A stretch of 64,000 nt of DNA from Siphonodentalium dalli (lineage: Eukaryota; Mollusca; Scaphopoda; Gadilida; Siphonodentaliidae). The position numbers and the translations under genes were made by a program. The notes beneath the pieces are model-generated. The model was given only the letters and a program-made list of their open reading frames with translations. It did not search any database and was not told where the DNA came from. Positions 11,161 through 22,842 of the stretch are shown here, one piece after another. The stretch covers positions 136,914,351-136,978,350 of the forward strand of contig CP136062.1 of the NCBI GenBank assembly GCA_032622095.1, given 5' to 3'. Every line of letters begins with the position of its first letter. Positions within the stretch are counted from its first letter, which is position 1.

Positions 11161-11844
11161 AGAATTTGAATCTTCCATTACCGAATGGATTCAACCATGG
11201 TAAAGCCTACCTATTCATCGTTTGTGGAGATGTTCAGATCATTTAAGCTGACGGCAGGCAGAGAAACCCTTCATATTCATTTGTGGTGATATTCAGGTGT
11301 TAAGTTGAACAAGCAGCATGCTGGGTTCAACTTGCTGAAGATCCGTACAATGAATCGGTGGTAATCAATTAACTTTCTATCAGTCAGTAATCGTAAAACA
11401 CTCTTTCTTACACGCGCTTTGCCAAAATATTAAACATCATTAAAAATATGGGATTGCAATGCCCACATTAAACTCAATTTAATAAATGTGATATACAGCT
11501 TACTTATTTCAAGTCTATTTTGTTTTTGGCAGTTGCTTTTAGAAAATGTTCATGATAATAATGTGAAATTCAAATGTACGTGTCACTCTTTAATTGACTT
11601 GCCAGTGATTGGCTGTTACTATTTCATTCCTTATCAGCTTTATAGTGGAGGGTACGGTACCAAAACATTAAAATCTGAGCCGACTAATGAGGCCATTTAA
11701 ATCAATATAAATATCTGCGTTCTCAGGCAATTCACACACTTATTTGATCATAGAATGGTGATGTTGGGGTGAAAATGGAACTTGAGCCAATATGACTTGT
11801 TGATAAATCCACTTCTCCCTATTAATCAAATAGGGAGAAATGAC
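11161..11844. other. Intergenic, nothing recognised
   Basis: Contains a short local inverted repeat (GTTGAACAAGCAGCATGCTGGGTTCAAC region near 11305) and AT-rich sequence. No gene signal. Confidence 0.4.
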
Positions 11845-12081
11845 TTAACCCTTTGAGTGCCAGGGGCGATCTCATCGGCCCTAAACCTACAAAATAAGTC
11901 TGTTAAAGAATATAAGAATAAATTATTAAAATTGTAAAAAAAAAAAAAAAAAATATTGTTAGGCCAATGCATTCTCTTATATATGCGAGGCGACCTATGG
12001 TCGACTCGCATATATAAGAGAATGCATTGGCACAGGGTATATGGGTTGATACAAAAATCGACCTGGCACTCAAAGGGTTAA
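11845..12081. mobile_element. TTAA-flanked hairpin MITE, inverse copy of the 8994 element
   Basis: TTAA at 11845-11848 and 12078-12081; ends CCCTTTGAGTGCCAGG. The order of internal segments is the reverse complement of 8994-9224, including the A-tract and the hairpin GCGAGGCGACCTATGGTCG. Confidence 0.75.
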
Positions 12082-12148
12082 TGTGAAACCTCTTCGCTGG
12101 TCCCTGTACAAAAAATTATTGACAACTGAGTTAATCCTGGATAAATTG

Positions 12149-12560
12149 AAACAAGAGCATCGCTTGGGCATAGTTTATCCAAAATGAAGACGTGAATAAT
12201 GGCCCATCTGATGTGATGGTGCAACGACAGAGCTCAAAATCAAACTCGGCCTTAGTTTTCAACAAAGGGCCTTAACTCTGGTGAAAATTGGTGGCGGAAC
12301 CCAAATTTGAACTTGACCTGTATTTTGAGCTTGTAAATTCACATACCAAATTTCATTCCTTTCAGTTCCGACTTACTAAAGTTATCATCTGGAAATGAAA
12401 ATTGAGTGCTAATTCCAACAAAAAGGGCCTTAACTATGGTGAAAATTGGTGGGCTGAACCCAAATTTGAACTGTATTTTGTGCTTGTAAGCCCACATACA
12501 TGTACCAAATTGCATTCCATTCATTATCAGCTGAGATTATCTTAAAGTTATAACAATAAC
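12149..12560 (+). mobile_element. HINE-like element, truncated
   Basis: Begins AACAAGAGCATCGC, then two units around GGGCCTTAACT(C/A)TGGTGAAAATT and CCCAAATTTGAAC. The AACAAGAG start matches the elements at 4190 (minus strand) and 19259. No GC tract or 3' hairpin is seen, so the right end is probably lost. Confidence 0.45.
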
Positions 12561-12678
12561 AATATAACCAACAACAAAATTTGTCCTGTTTTTTTTATAA
12601 GGGTGTATAAAGATACCCACATGATGAGATGAGGGGACTGTCTGAGAACCCAGTTTTTCTTTATTTGGCCTTGCTTCC

Positions 12679-13138
12679 CAAGCCTGAGTTTAGTGTGCCT
12701 GTCATTTGCAGAATGAGGTCCCCAGAAGGTGAATTTAGTGACGCTATCCCGCATAGCTGGCTAGCATCACTAAATTCATCCTCTGGGGACCTCATTCTGC
12801 TTTGTCCTCATCTTCTTTTGAAAGTTTCTTTATTATCAAATTTCTACAGAAACTTCTTCACATAGATTCTATTTCTTTTTTAATTTAGTTTCTCTATATC
12901 CCCAAATTGACAGACAACACATTGCATAATCGAGGTGCCCAATGGGTGTACATCACAATATTCACCATTTGGGAACTTCAATCTGAGTCTATGTCTCCCA
13001 TAGCTGATGAGGCCATGCAGAATGAGGTTCTCAGAGAGGGAATTTAGTGATGCTAGCCCACTATGCGGGATAGCGACACTAAATTCATGCTCTTGTGACC
13101 TCATTCTGCAAATGACAGGCACACTAAACTCAGGCTTG
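12679..13138. mobile_element. hAT-like MITE, long form
   Basis: Ends CAAGCCTGAG and CTCAGGCTTG, flanked by related octamers TTGCTTCC and TTACTTTC. Sub-terminal palindromes contain CATTTGCAGAATGAGGT and GGTGAATTTAGTGA. The interior resembles 34413-34802 and 41925-42154. Confidence 0.6.
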
Positions 13139-13716
13139 TTACTTTCATAGCAGAGTCCCACCTTGTTTTTTGTGTAGTTTTGTAGTAATTTATTTATATT
13201 TAATTAGAACTTATATATTATTTCCGAACCTGACTTATCATATATCATATTGAAGATTATCAGCCATATTTAAAAGAATCATTTCACATTTGTGTTAATA
13301 ACTTCATTGTTCATGGAAATAATATTTTCTGATTCAGGGTGGAATTCATAACTAATATTTAGTCTCTTTAGAGGAGACCATTTACAGTAAGTTTTAGGTC
13401 TTAACCCTCTCTGTACTAAATACTCACTGACAAGCAGTGTTCTTGCTGGGCCAAAAAATATATTGGCCATTTTTTTGGCCAATTCTGATTTATTGTTTTG
13501 CCAAATTGAAAAAAAACTTTGGCCAAATTAAATCCTGATTTTCTAGTCTCACAATGAATATTTTTGTTTTATTTAACATCTAACATTCTATATAATTATG
13601 TCCATACCTTCAAATACCGTGTCTAGACTTCTTTAATCCCACCATTGTTACTTGACAGTATACCACTACCCACCATCTACCATCCAGCCTTATGACAGAC
13701 AAAGGATTCATTAGTG
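13139..13716. other. Intergenic, nothing recognised
   Basis: AT-rich sequence with no gene or repeat signal that I can support. Confidence 0.4.
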
Positions 13717-13941
13717 TTAACCCTAATACTAAATGGATTCTCCCATTCATTTAAAAAGTGTATACCGGAATGGTCTATTATTTATTCGGAGGGATGTTAA
13801 TGTGATAACAGGAGACAACAGAGGGAAATATTTAGATAATAAGTTCAAGAAATGACCTATGGTCGTTTGTTGAACTTATTATCTGAACATTACCTATGGG
13901 ATAACTACTCATCAATGATGCTTTAGTATAGAAAGGGTTAA
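13717..13941. mobile_element. TTAA-flanked MITE, ACTAAATGGATTC family
   Basis: TTAA at both ends. Left part has ACTAAATGGATTCTCCCATTC; right part ends TATAGAAAGGGTTAA. It contains a hairpin from TTTAGATAATAAGTTCA to its complement around GACCTATGGTC. Relatives at 16482, 27229, 39965 and 42603. Confidence 0.6.
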
Positions 13942-14388
13942 TATCTGAACCTCACCAGTGTTTTCATTATTCGTTCTATCATGCACATGAACAACAAATT
14001 TCTTCTACTGTGATTTAGTGAAAAATAAGTTTCAATTAATGCATGAAATAAATGCTCTATATTTTATTTTTCATATACCCTCAATCAATTCATATATCTG
14101 TTAATTTGTTGTCATTGTGATTATTCAAATTTCTTTTTAATTCCACATTGTTCTGATTTTTTGCTATGAGTTTGCACCTACGTTGATTGCTGATGAGTTA
14201 TAATCATATTTCACATGGTTAACATAATTTGGTATGCAGCATTTCACATAATTAGATTAATTGATTATTTTGTTTATTAAATATGTATCCAGGGTTCCAG
14301 ACCTCCAGTTAGAACAATATATAAAATCTACTTAAACTCTTTGTTTTGCTGTAAAAATGTTGCTCCAAAGATAGGATTGTTTAACCAT
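13942..14388. other. Intergenic, nothing recognised
   Basis: AT-rich sequence without recognisable features. Confidence 0.4.
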
Positions 14389-14735
14389 TTAAAGACATTT
14401 TATGGACTTCTTCGGGTGCGAGTAACTGATAAGTTATAACTCAGGCACCATGCCAACTGGAGGAATGTAGCATTCAACTAACATCACCGAAAATATGAAG
14501 CAAATTTACCACACCACTCCATAGAAAAAAAACATCTGAACTTCGCTCAATTGTAAATATTTACTTCTCGATTCGGGATGCAACAATCAGCGATAATTAA
14601 TAAAGCTATTTCGCGATCTGAAGTCACTGTATTTAATTAACATATAAGAATGACTGTGTAAAAATAATTATTTTGAGCAAGATTATTCTTCATTACTATT
14701 TGATCACCCTACCAGAGTGTTTCAGATCAAGTCTG
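14389..14735. mobile_element. TTAA-associated repeat, AAAGACAT family
   Basis: Begins TTAAAGACATT and carries CATCACCGAAAATATGAAG, TTGTAAATATTTACT and TTTGATCACCCTACC(A)GAG. The copy at 50178-50537 shares these in the same order and ends with TTAA; a fragment lies at about 32345-32500. The right boundary here is uncertain. Confidence 0.5.
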
Positions 14736-14818
14736 TTGATAACTGGACACAACCTGATCAGTGCCACTCCCAGTAATTCATTTGTAGGGATTTTCAGCTT
14801 ATAAGTTGAACATAGTCT

Positions 14819-16485
14819 TTTAGCCTTTGAACCCCAGCGGCCGGAATACCGGCCGCTGCATGAACCTCCATATACCCTAGCGGCCGCTGAACCGACCATT
14901 ATAACGACCACCACGTGTGTATAGTTTATAGCTATGCGATTCAATAACAAATCGACGTCTAAACTCTAGTTATATATACCAAATATAAAAAGCCTGTTCA
15001 AATTATATTTATTATATTTATATGGTGAAGGGCCTCGATCGCATATCAAGTTGATTTCTTGGCGCATGCGCAGAGCAGCGAAATGCGAAATAAATGGTTT
15101 ATAGCGTACTTATGCACGACATACCCACTAATATATGTTTAAATGGCGCCATAGACATCGGTGGTGGTCAGGGTGTGTATATGGAATGTCTACCCGCTAT
15201 AGTATCGGGTAGGAATATATGCGCATGCGCAGAACATAGGTTGTAAATGACAAAAACATGCGTTTTAAAGATGGATTATCTCTTTAAATAACAAATTTTA
15301 AATAGTTGCGTGGGTATAAAATAATAGATATGAACTGAAGACCTATGTCCGGAAAAGCTTCTATCAATTACTATTGATTTTATTTCGAATATTAAATCGG
15401 GCCCATTTATGTTACTATTTTTAGAACCGACCATTCGGATGAGACCGTATTGCGATATAGAGCACTGGGCTGTTCCTACGGCTACGCAACGAATGTCAAA
15501 TGACACAGATTGGTTGTTTGTATTGTTTTGTTCCACAGATATAAGCGATAATGAGTATAATTAACGTTTATTTGTGACAAAATTGCACAATATAATTTCT
15601 GGTCTATGTTAACAGTAACCACTATTGTTCGTTAGCTGAACAAACACCCCTTTTTAGACCAGAAAATATTCGAAATAAAATTAATATTAATCGATAGAAG
15701 CATTTCCGGACAGGAGTCTTTGATTCAAATCTAATATTTTATACCCCGGTAACTATATAATACATGTTTACAAAGAGATAATCCACCTTTAAGCGAAATG
15801 TGGTGTTATATATAGGACATATAGCTGCATCATAATTGCAGTTTCTTGCTAATGCCGGGTAGTTGTCTGGTAACCGTTACTAAGGAGATATTGGGTGGCA
15901 AAGTGTCCTTATATTTTAATGATCATAGAATGGTCCATGCATAACATACACATGTATGCACAGTTTCAAACAGGTGCCACCATTGAACATATACAGCATT
16001 ATGCGACTAGATATTGTATAAATTAAGGGAACACTACCACTTAATGGTTAGTGCAGTGGTGTCATCCGTTCATTTGTGGTACTTGATTAGCAACCGTTGC
16101 TACCTTAAATAATTAATTTCATTTGATCTCTCTTAAATTCTTGTCGGATATATCTTAAATTTCACATTAGGGTATTATCGTCATCAAAAACACAATCACT
16201 GGCATTGAGTTATGACATACCATGCTATAATTGCCTTTTCCAGTCAATTCGAGGTAGTTGCCTAGCAACCGTTACCAAGACGCTGCCGCATGGCAAAGTC
16301 TTCCGATTTTATAATGATCAGTGATCAATGGGGGGGGGGGGACCTGTAAAGTTTCATACCTGTGTCACAAATTAAACATAACCAACATCATCCAACAAGA
16401 CACTATAATATTTAAAGGAAAATCCCACGAGGAGCCCAGGGTCAGGGTGTCGGTCGTGGTAGGGCGTCAGGGTTTAAAGGGTTAA
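14819..16485. mobile_element. TTAA-type element, CCCTTTGAACCC ends, with nested insertion
   Basis: Left end TTAGCCTTTGAACCCCAGCGG, right end CAGGGTTTAAAGGGTTAAC. The body is the reverse complement of the 29040-30179 element, with the same GCGGCCG repeats, GCGCATGCGCAGA motifs and TGGTAACCGTT/GGTTGCTA segments. It is longer because a second TTAA element is inserted at 15265-15792. No transposase frame is visible, so it is non-autonomous. Confidence 0.65.
15265..15792. mobile_element. Nested TTAA MITE with clear target duplication
   Basis: Inverted ends AGATGGATTATCTCTTT / AAAGAGATAATCCACCT, directly bounded by TTAA at 15265-15268 and 15789-15792. The other copy of the host element has a single TTAA at the matching place near 29730, giving an unoccupied site for comparison. 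Interior segments (TATAAAATAATAGATATGAA, GATTTTATTTCGAAT) recur near 30890-31060 and 38813-38960. Confidence 0.8.
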
Positions 16486-17113
16486 CAATTTCTATTCTAA
16501 ATATTCATTGACGAGTAGTTCCCAATGAAATGTTCCGAAAATAAGTTCAACAAACGACCTATGGTCTTATTATCTTAACATTCCCAACAATGAATATGGA
16601 TCATTCTGCTCTTAAATTACTTAGTATCAGTTTTTCTATCTGATGCCTGCAGTTATTTAAGGAATGGATGTTGATTTGCTTGCGTTGCATAGAGTATGGA
16701 TGCAAGTTGGTCTGACATTTTGTGTGGAACGCGAAAGCGTTCCACACATAAAAATGTCAGACCAACTTGCATCCATACTCTATGGAATGCAACAAAATCA
16801 ACATCCATTGCTTATATTTACACTCAACCGAGTCAACTGGCAGATTAGAAGAGCCGTAAGCGCCCATTTCAACGTTGTTCTCGTGTCTTGATGCAAGTTG
16901 CGTCTACACTAAAATGGATGCAAGTTGGGGTCAGCACGCGATGTCATGTGACGTAATTTCGACCAACCAACGTCCTGCATTCATGTTCCACAACGCGAAT
17001 GCATATGTGAGTGTAAATATTACCTGAACACCCCTCTAAATGAATAATAGACTGTTCCAATGTATCTTTTATAACTGAATGGGAAGATCTATTTAGTGAA
17101 GACAGGGTTAATA
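16482..17113. mobile_element. TTAA MITE, ACTAAATGGATTC family, interrupted
   Basis: Starts at the TTAA shared with the preceding element and ends CAGGGTTAATATC. It keeps the family hairpin ATAAGTTCAACAAACGACCTAT and is interrupted by the palindrome at 16663-16809. Degraded. Confidence 0.4.
16663..16809. repeat. Long palindrome (hairpin arms about 70 bp)
   Basis: Left arm AATGGATGTTGATTTGCTTG... pairs with right arm ...AAATCAACATCCATT around the perfect centre GTGTGGAACGCGAAAGCGTT. Few mismatches are visible. No TSD is obvious. The 75-codon frame spanning it is a by-product. Confidence 0.75.
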
Positions 17114-17773
17114 TCTGAACGTCCCAGAAAATATTTGACAAATGAAAAGATCATTCCAATCCACAGGCACCTGGGAAGTTTCCCTTCAGCCATGAATTCC
17201 TGTTTTGTATCTATGGATGGAGGGGAACTCCTAGCTTTAATGAAGAATCCTTTCAAGTAAATGGGAGAATGTGTTCCTCAACACAAAATAGGTCAATAGA
17301 ACTGCTATAATATGGCTGAATCTTACTTTATGGCTAATTCTTGACTTTCCAAGATAAATTTGATAGTGGGTTTGGAGAGCTGTTTGTTGTGAAATGTTAT
17401 TTTTGCAGCCTTTTTGAATTGTTGATGCATTGCCTGTTGACATAAGTGCATACTCATTGAATGTCAGACAAATTCCACATGTATGAGAGATGATGAATAA
17501 AAGCATAATGGTACTAAAAGTATAAACTTGTTTGTATTTCATTCTTTGACAAAGAGAATTTGTGGCGAGGGAAGGTACCAATTCTCCAAAGATTCCCCGA
17601 TTTATAAAATTTTTATTTTTTAAATCTATTTATTTTCTCCAACTCGAATTCCATATTATGGAGAGGCCTGGTTCAAACTGGAATTCCCCAGCGTGTGTTA
17701 TCACACTGAATGTAAACAAACCAATTTTTTCATGTGTGATCGGCATGGTATTATAACTTGTCTATTTTTCATG
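17114..17773. other. Intergenic, nothing recognised
   Basis: Short frames on both strands, none with a recognisable domain or splice context. Confidence 0.4.
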
Positions 17774-18259
17774 AATAATTGCATGCCAATATAACAAGTT
17801 TCAAGTTTCTATAACAATTTGCATCTTTTATTCTGAAAATCATTTCCAATCTGCCAAAGACACCATGTGACGTATCGTTACGGCATCCGCATATGTCCAT
17901 GTATATTTTTTCTGGTAGAATTTTTGCAAGAATGACAAATATTTGTGGAGAAAATAAAAAATAAGATTAAAAAAACAAATTCTAATAACTGAGTTTTAAA
18001 GGGCCAGTGGGTTCCTTGACTCAAATATTTTGTTATCCCAATATAATATACATTATATACATGTATATCAAATTTAATACTATATACCACTGGAGAGGAA
18101 GCTCCATGTATACCAAAGTTCTCCAGTCGAAACAATTTTATACTATGTTTTAATCTATAATCTTTTTGACTCCCAGGAGAACTTTTTGATTACACACCTA
18201 TTGCTATCATTCGGTTGATTGCGTTACTTCAGTCGGATAACAGATAACCAGTCCCTCAT

Positions 18260-19036
18260 TTAAAGATGCATAAACCAAATTAACGCTCGCTGATTACTAT
18301 TTCCTTAGCAAGCCTTGAAATAGGGTGTCTGTCATTTGCAGAATGAGGTCCCCAGAGGGTGAATTTAGTGATGCTACCCCACATATCGGGCTAGCATCAC
18401 CAAATTCACCCTCTGGGAACCTCATTCTGCTGAGGTGTAAGGAGAATGAGGTCCCCAGAGGGTGAATTTGGTGATGCTAGCCCGCTATGCGGGGTAGCAT
18501 CACTAAATTCACCCTCTGGGGACCTCATTCTGCAAATGACAGACACCCTATTTCAAGGCTTGTTCCTTAGCTTTGGGGGTAATAAATATTTGATTTGAGG
18601 AACCCACCCATCAAAGCTCAAGAGTGATCAGATATCGATTTTTGAGATCAATTATTTTTCACCACCGATAATATTAAGTGGCCCAGTAAACAGTCGATGA
18701 GAAGACCCGCTCGGATCAAATTTAAAAAAGCCATAGATTTTAGAGTTGTCCATCTTCATCATGAAGATGGATATTAGAGTTCTCCATCTTCACCATGAAG
18801 ATGGATAACTCTAAAATCTATGCTTTTTTGTGTCAGATATATGACAAGCTGGTAAAATTTCGTTGAACAAAATGTTGATAACAGGTTTTTGGCAATTTTG
18901 TACTAAAGTTGTCTGTGGTTAGCTTTATTTTTGGGCAATTACTTGATTTTGATAACTGAAGTGGCATTTCAAATTTTTTTGTTGTTGTTGGGATCTGATG
19001 ATATGGGGGCCATCCAATCGGATTGAGTAACTTTAA
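18260..19036. mobile_element. TTAA MITE (AAGATGCAT family) hosting a hAT-like MITE, copy 1
   Basis: Bounded by TTAA at 18260-18263 and 19033-19036. Outside the nested insert it matches 214-664 and 39458-39904. An internal hairpin reads CCATCTTCATCATGAAGATGG. The second tandem copy lies at 21052-21828. Confidence 0.65.
18309..18562. mobile_element. hAT-like MITE with perfect 8-bp TSD, copy 1
   Basis: Ends CAAGCCTTGAAATAGGGTGT and its complement, flanked by identical TTCCTTAG octamers at 18301-18308 and 18563-18570. It consists almost entirely of palindromes with AATGAGGTCCCCAGAGGGTG. Inserted inside the TTAA MITE. Confidence 0.8.
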
Positions 19037-19258
19037 TATTGATGGAAAAAACATTAGAAGGAACTAGATTTTCTCATCAAAGATGTATGCTTACTTCTAT
19101 GTGAAGCTTTGATACTCTTACCCTTCAAGCATCAAACCATTGAGATCGTCATGACATCGGGTCAGTCTGCTGATATACATACAGAATTGTATAAACATAG
19201 AAAATACTGAACAAAATATTTAGTTATGACCATGAAATTAACATCATATCATCAATGA

Positions 19259-20043
19259 AACAAGAGGTGGCATCAGAGATGCTGTGTCTCGTTTTCGGTG
19301 GCTACCGCCAATTGGTGTGCATCAGTATCGGTAGACTAATTAATAGGTAAAATCGAAAAATGACTAATTAAGGGCCATAACTCCATCAAATTTTATCGGG
19401 CCAGGCTGGTTTTCGAACTCGTCCGAAATATTCTTGGCAAGTATGTCTATTCCAAATTTTAAACAAATCGGAGGACGTTTGTTGAAGTTATCGCGCTAAC
19501 GAGCTGAAAATTCGTGAAAAATGACTAATTAAGGGCCATAACTCTATCAAATTTTATCGGACCTGGCCGGTTTTCGAACTCGACCGAGATATTCTTGGGA
19601 GACACCTATATACCAAATTTCAATCAAATCGGATAACGTTTGTTGAAGTTATCGCGCTAACGAGCTGAAATTTTTTGAAAAATGACTAATTAAGGGCCAT
19701 AACTCTATCAAATTTTATCGGACGAGGCCGGTTTTCGAACTCATCCGAGATATTCTTGGGAGACACCTATATACCAAATTTCAATCAAATCGGATAACGT
19801 TTGTTGAAGTTATCGCGCTAACGAGCTGAAAATTCAAAGGGCCATAACTCTGTAATAAATGTGCGGACGAACCCGATTTTCTGTCTGCAGCTTACGAGCA
19901 TGGATATGTACTCACACACCAATTTTTTTTTAAATCCGTCAATAAACAGTTGAGTTATAAGCAAAACACGTCGCCCGCCCGCCCGCCCGTCCGCCGCCCC
20001 TCATCAAACTATAAGTCGAGTTTTGGAAAAAAACTCGACTAAA
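19259..20043 (+). mobile_element. HINE-like element with three tandem core units, copy 1
   Basis: Begins AACAAGAGGTGG. Three to four units of roughly 150 bp follow, each with AATTAAGGGCCATAACTC, a GGTTTTCGAACTC motif and AACGTTTGTTGAAGTTATCG. Then a GC tract of CCCGCCCG repeats, and the 3' hairpin GTCGAGTTTT..AAAACTCGAC followed by TAAAA. It interrupts a roughly 300-bp repeat unit. Confidence 0.55.
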
Positions 20044-21051
20044 AATTGATGGAAAAGAAAATAGCTTAATATAAAGATAACATAGATGGGACTTTTGTAA
20101 AAAGCACTGGAAACTATTATATGTCAATCACTGAGATGTGATAACTTGTTGTGATCTAGTTTGACTCCAGGGGAAACATGCGAAACAAAGCGTCAAGCCG
20201 TTAACTGAATAAATATTATTTAATTTGTTGAAATAAAAATTCACAAATTTTATTGTAATCATGCATAAGTTTAGAGGATATTACTTGGTTTGTTTGATAT
20301 TGGGCCTGATATCAAGCCGAGGTAACTTCATATCAGCCTGAAACCAAAGATCGAAGGCTGATATCAGGTTTATGAGGGCTGATATCAGGTCAATAATATC
20401 AAATCAACCTATTTATTAATTAGATCGGCTCTTCAGTAACTGACAATTCTTTCATATGAGTGACGTCGCAAAAATGGATACCTATACGTTATTTTATAGC
20501 AGTGAAGAAGATTTTTGGCATGTTGTAAATCCATATTAATTGGATTGGAGATGTCTCGTCTAATAAATAATTTCATGCCAATATAACAAGTTTCAAGTTT
20601 CTATAACAATTTGCATCTTTTATTCTGAAAATCATTTCCAATCTGCCAAAGACACCATGTGACGTATCGTTACGGCATCCGCATATGTCCATGTATATTT
20701 TTTCTGGTAGAATTTTTGCAAGAATGACAAATATTTGTGGAGAAAATAAAAAATAAGATTAAAAAAACAAATTCTAATAACTGAGTTTTAAAGGGCCAGT
20801 GGGTTCCTTGACTCAAATATTTTGTTATCCCAATATAATATACATTATATACATGTATATCAAATTTAATACTATATACCACTGGAGAGGAAGCTCCATG
20901 TATACCAAAGTTCTCCAGTCGAAACAATTTTATACTATGTTTTAATCTATAATCTTTTTGACTCCCAGGAGAACTTTTTGATTACACACCTATTGCTATC
21001 ATTCGGTTGATTGCGTTACTTCAGTCGGATAACAGATAACCAGTCCCTCAT

Positions 21052-21828
21052 TTAAAGATGCATAAACCAAATTAACGCTCGCTGATTACTATTTCCTTAG
21101 CAAGCCTTGAAATAGGGTGTCTGTCATTTGCAGAATGAGGTCCCCAGAGGGTGAATTTAGTGATGCTACCCCACATATCGGGCTAGCATCACCAAATTCA
21201 CCCTCTGGGAACCTCATTCTGCTGAGGTGTAAGGAGAATGAGGTCCCCAGAGGGTGAATTTGGTGATGCTAGCCCGCTATGCGGGGTAGCATCACTAAAT
21301 TCACCCTCTGGGGACCTCATTCTGCAAATGACAGACACCCTATTTCAAGGCTTGTTCCTTAGCTTTGGGGGTAATAAATATTTGATTTGAGGAACCCACC
21401 CATCAAAGCTCAAGAGTGATCAGATATCGATTTTTGAGATCAATTATTTTTCACCACCGATAATATTAAGTGGCCCAGTAAACAGTCGATGAGAAGACCC
21501 GCTCGGATCAAATTTAAAAAAGCCATAGATTTTAGAGTTGTCCATCTTCATCATGAAGATGGATATTAGAGTTCTCCATCTTCACCATGAAGATGGATAA
21601 CTCTAAAATCTATGCTTTTTTGTGTCAGATATATGACAAGCTGGTAAAATTTCGTTGAACAAAATGTTGATAACAGGTTTTTGGCAATTTTGTACTAAAG
21701 TTGTCTGTGGTTAGCTTTATTTTTGGGCAATTACTTGATTTTGATAACTGAAGTGGCATTTCAAATTTTTTTGTTGTTGTTGGGATCTGATGATATGGGG
21801 GCCATCCAATCGGATTGAGTAACTTTAA
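21052..21828. mobile_element. TTAA MITE hosting hAT-like MITE, copy 2
   Basis: Identical in structure to 18260-19036; carried along by the tandem duplication, not an independent insertion. Confidence 0.65.
21101..21354. mobile_element. hAT-like MITE, copy 2
   Basis: Duplicate of 18309-18562 with the same TTCCTTAG flanks. Confidence 0.8.
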
Positions 21829-22050
21829 TATTGATGGAAAAAACATTAGAAGGAACTAGATTTTCTCATCAAAGATGTATGCTTACTTCTATGTGAAGCT
21901 TTGATACTCTTACCCTTCAAGCATCAAACCATTGAGATCGTCATGACATCGGGTCAGTCTGCTGATATACATACAGAATTGTATAAACATAGAAAATACT
22001 GAACAAAATATTTAGTTATGACCATGAAATTAACATCATATCATCAATGA

Positions 22051-22842
22051 AACAAGAGGTGGCATCAGAGATGCTGTGTCTCGTTTTCGGTGGCTACCGC
22101 CAATTGGTGTGCATCAGTATCGGTAGACTAATTAATAGGTAAAATCGAAAAATGACTAATTAAGGGCCATAACTCCATCAAATTTTATCGGGCCAGGCTG
22201 GTTTTCGAACTCGTCCGAAATATTCTTGGCAAGTATGTCTATTCCAAATTTTAAACAAATCGGAGGACGTTTGTTGAAGTTATCGCGCTAACGAGCTGAA
22301 AATTCGTGAAAAATGACTAATTAAGGGCCATAACTCTATCAAATTTTATCGGACCTGGCCGGTTTTCGAACTCGACCGAGATATTCTTGGGAGACACCTA
22401 TATACCAAATTTCAATCAAATCGGATAACGTTTGTTGAAGTTATCGCGCTAACGAGCTGAAATTTTTTGAAAAATGACTAATTAAGGGCCATAACTCTAT
22501 CAAATTTTATCGGACGAGGCCGGTTTTCGAACTCATCCGAGATATTCTTGGGAGACACCTATATACCAAATTTCAATCAAATCGGATAACGTTTGTTGAA
22601 GTTATCGCGCTAACGAGCTGAAAATTCAAAGGGCCATAACTCTGTAATAAATGTGCGGACGAACCCGATTTTCTGTCTGCAGCTTACGAGCATGGATATG
22701 TACTCACACACCAATTTTTTTTTAAATCCGTCAATAAACAGTTGAGTTATAAGCAAAACACGCCGCCCGCCCGCCCGCCCGTCCGCCGCCCACCGTCCCT
22801 CATCAAACTATAAGTCGAGTTTTGGAAAAAAACTCGACTAAA
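22051..22842 (+). mobile_element. HINE-like element, copy 2
   Basis: Duplicate of 19259-20043 with a slightly longer GC tract (extra CACCGTC-type bases near 22790). Confidence 0.55.

Larger units (their letters stand above)
17774..20570. repeat. 2.79-kb direct tandem duplication, copy 1
   Basis: Matches 20574-23369 base for base over long blocks at an offset of 2792 bp. The differences I noticed are one T/C change and a 7-bp indel in the GC tract, plus a base at the left edge. The unit contains a TTAA MITE with a nested hAT-like MITE, a HINE-like element and AT-rich spacer; no gene. Confidence 0.9.

Noticed and set aside
9047-12030. CRISPR-like array of regularly repeated hairpins
   Set aside because: The repeats are palindromic transposon modules with irregular spacing in an intron-containing eukaryotic genome.
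17878-18135. 85-codon minus-strand frame, repeated at 20670-20927
   Set aside because: Present twice only because of the tandem duplication; no domain or splice context.
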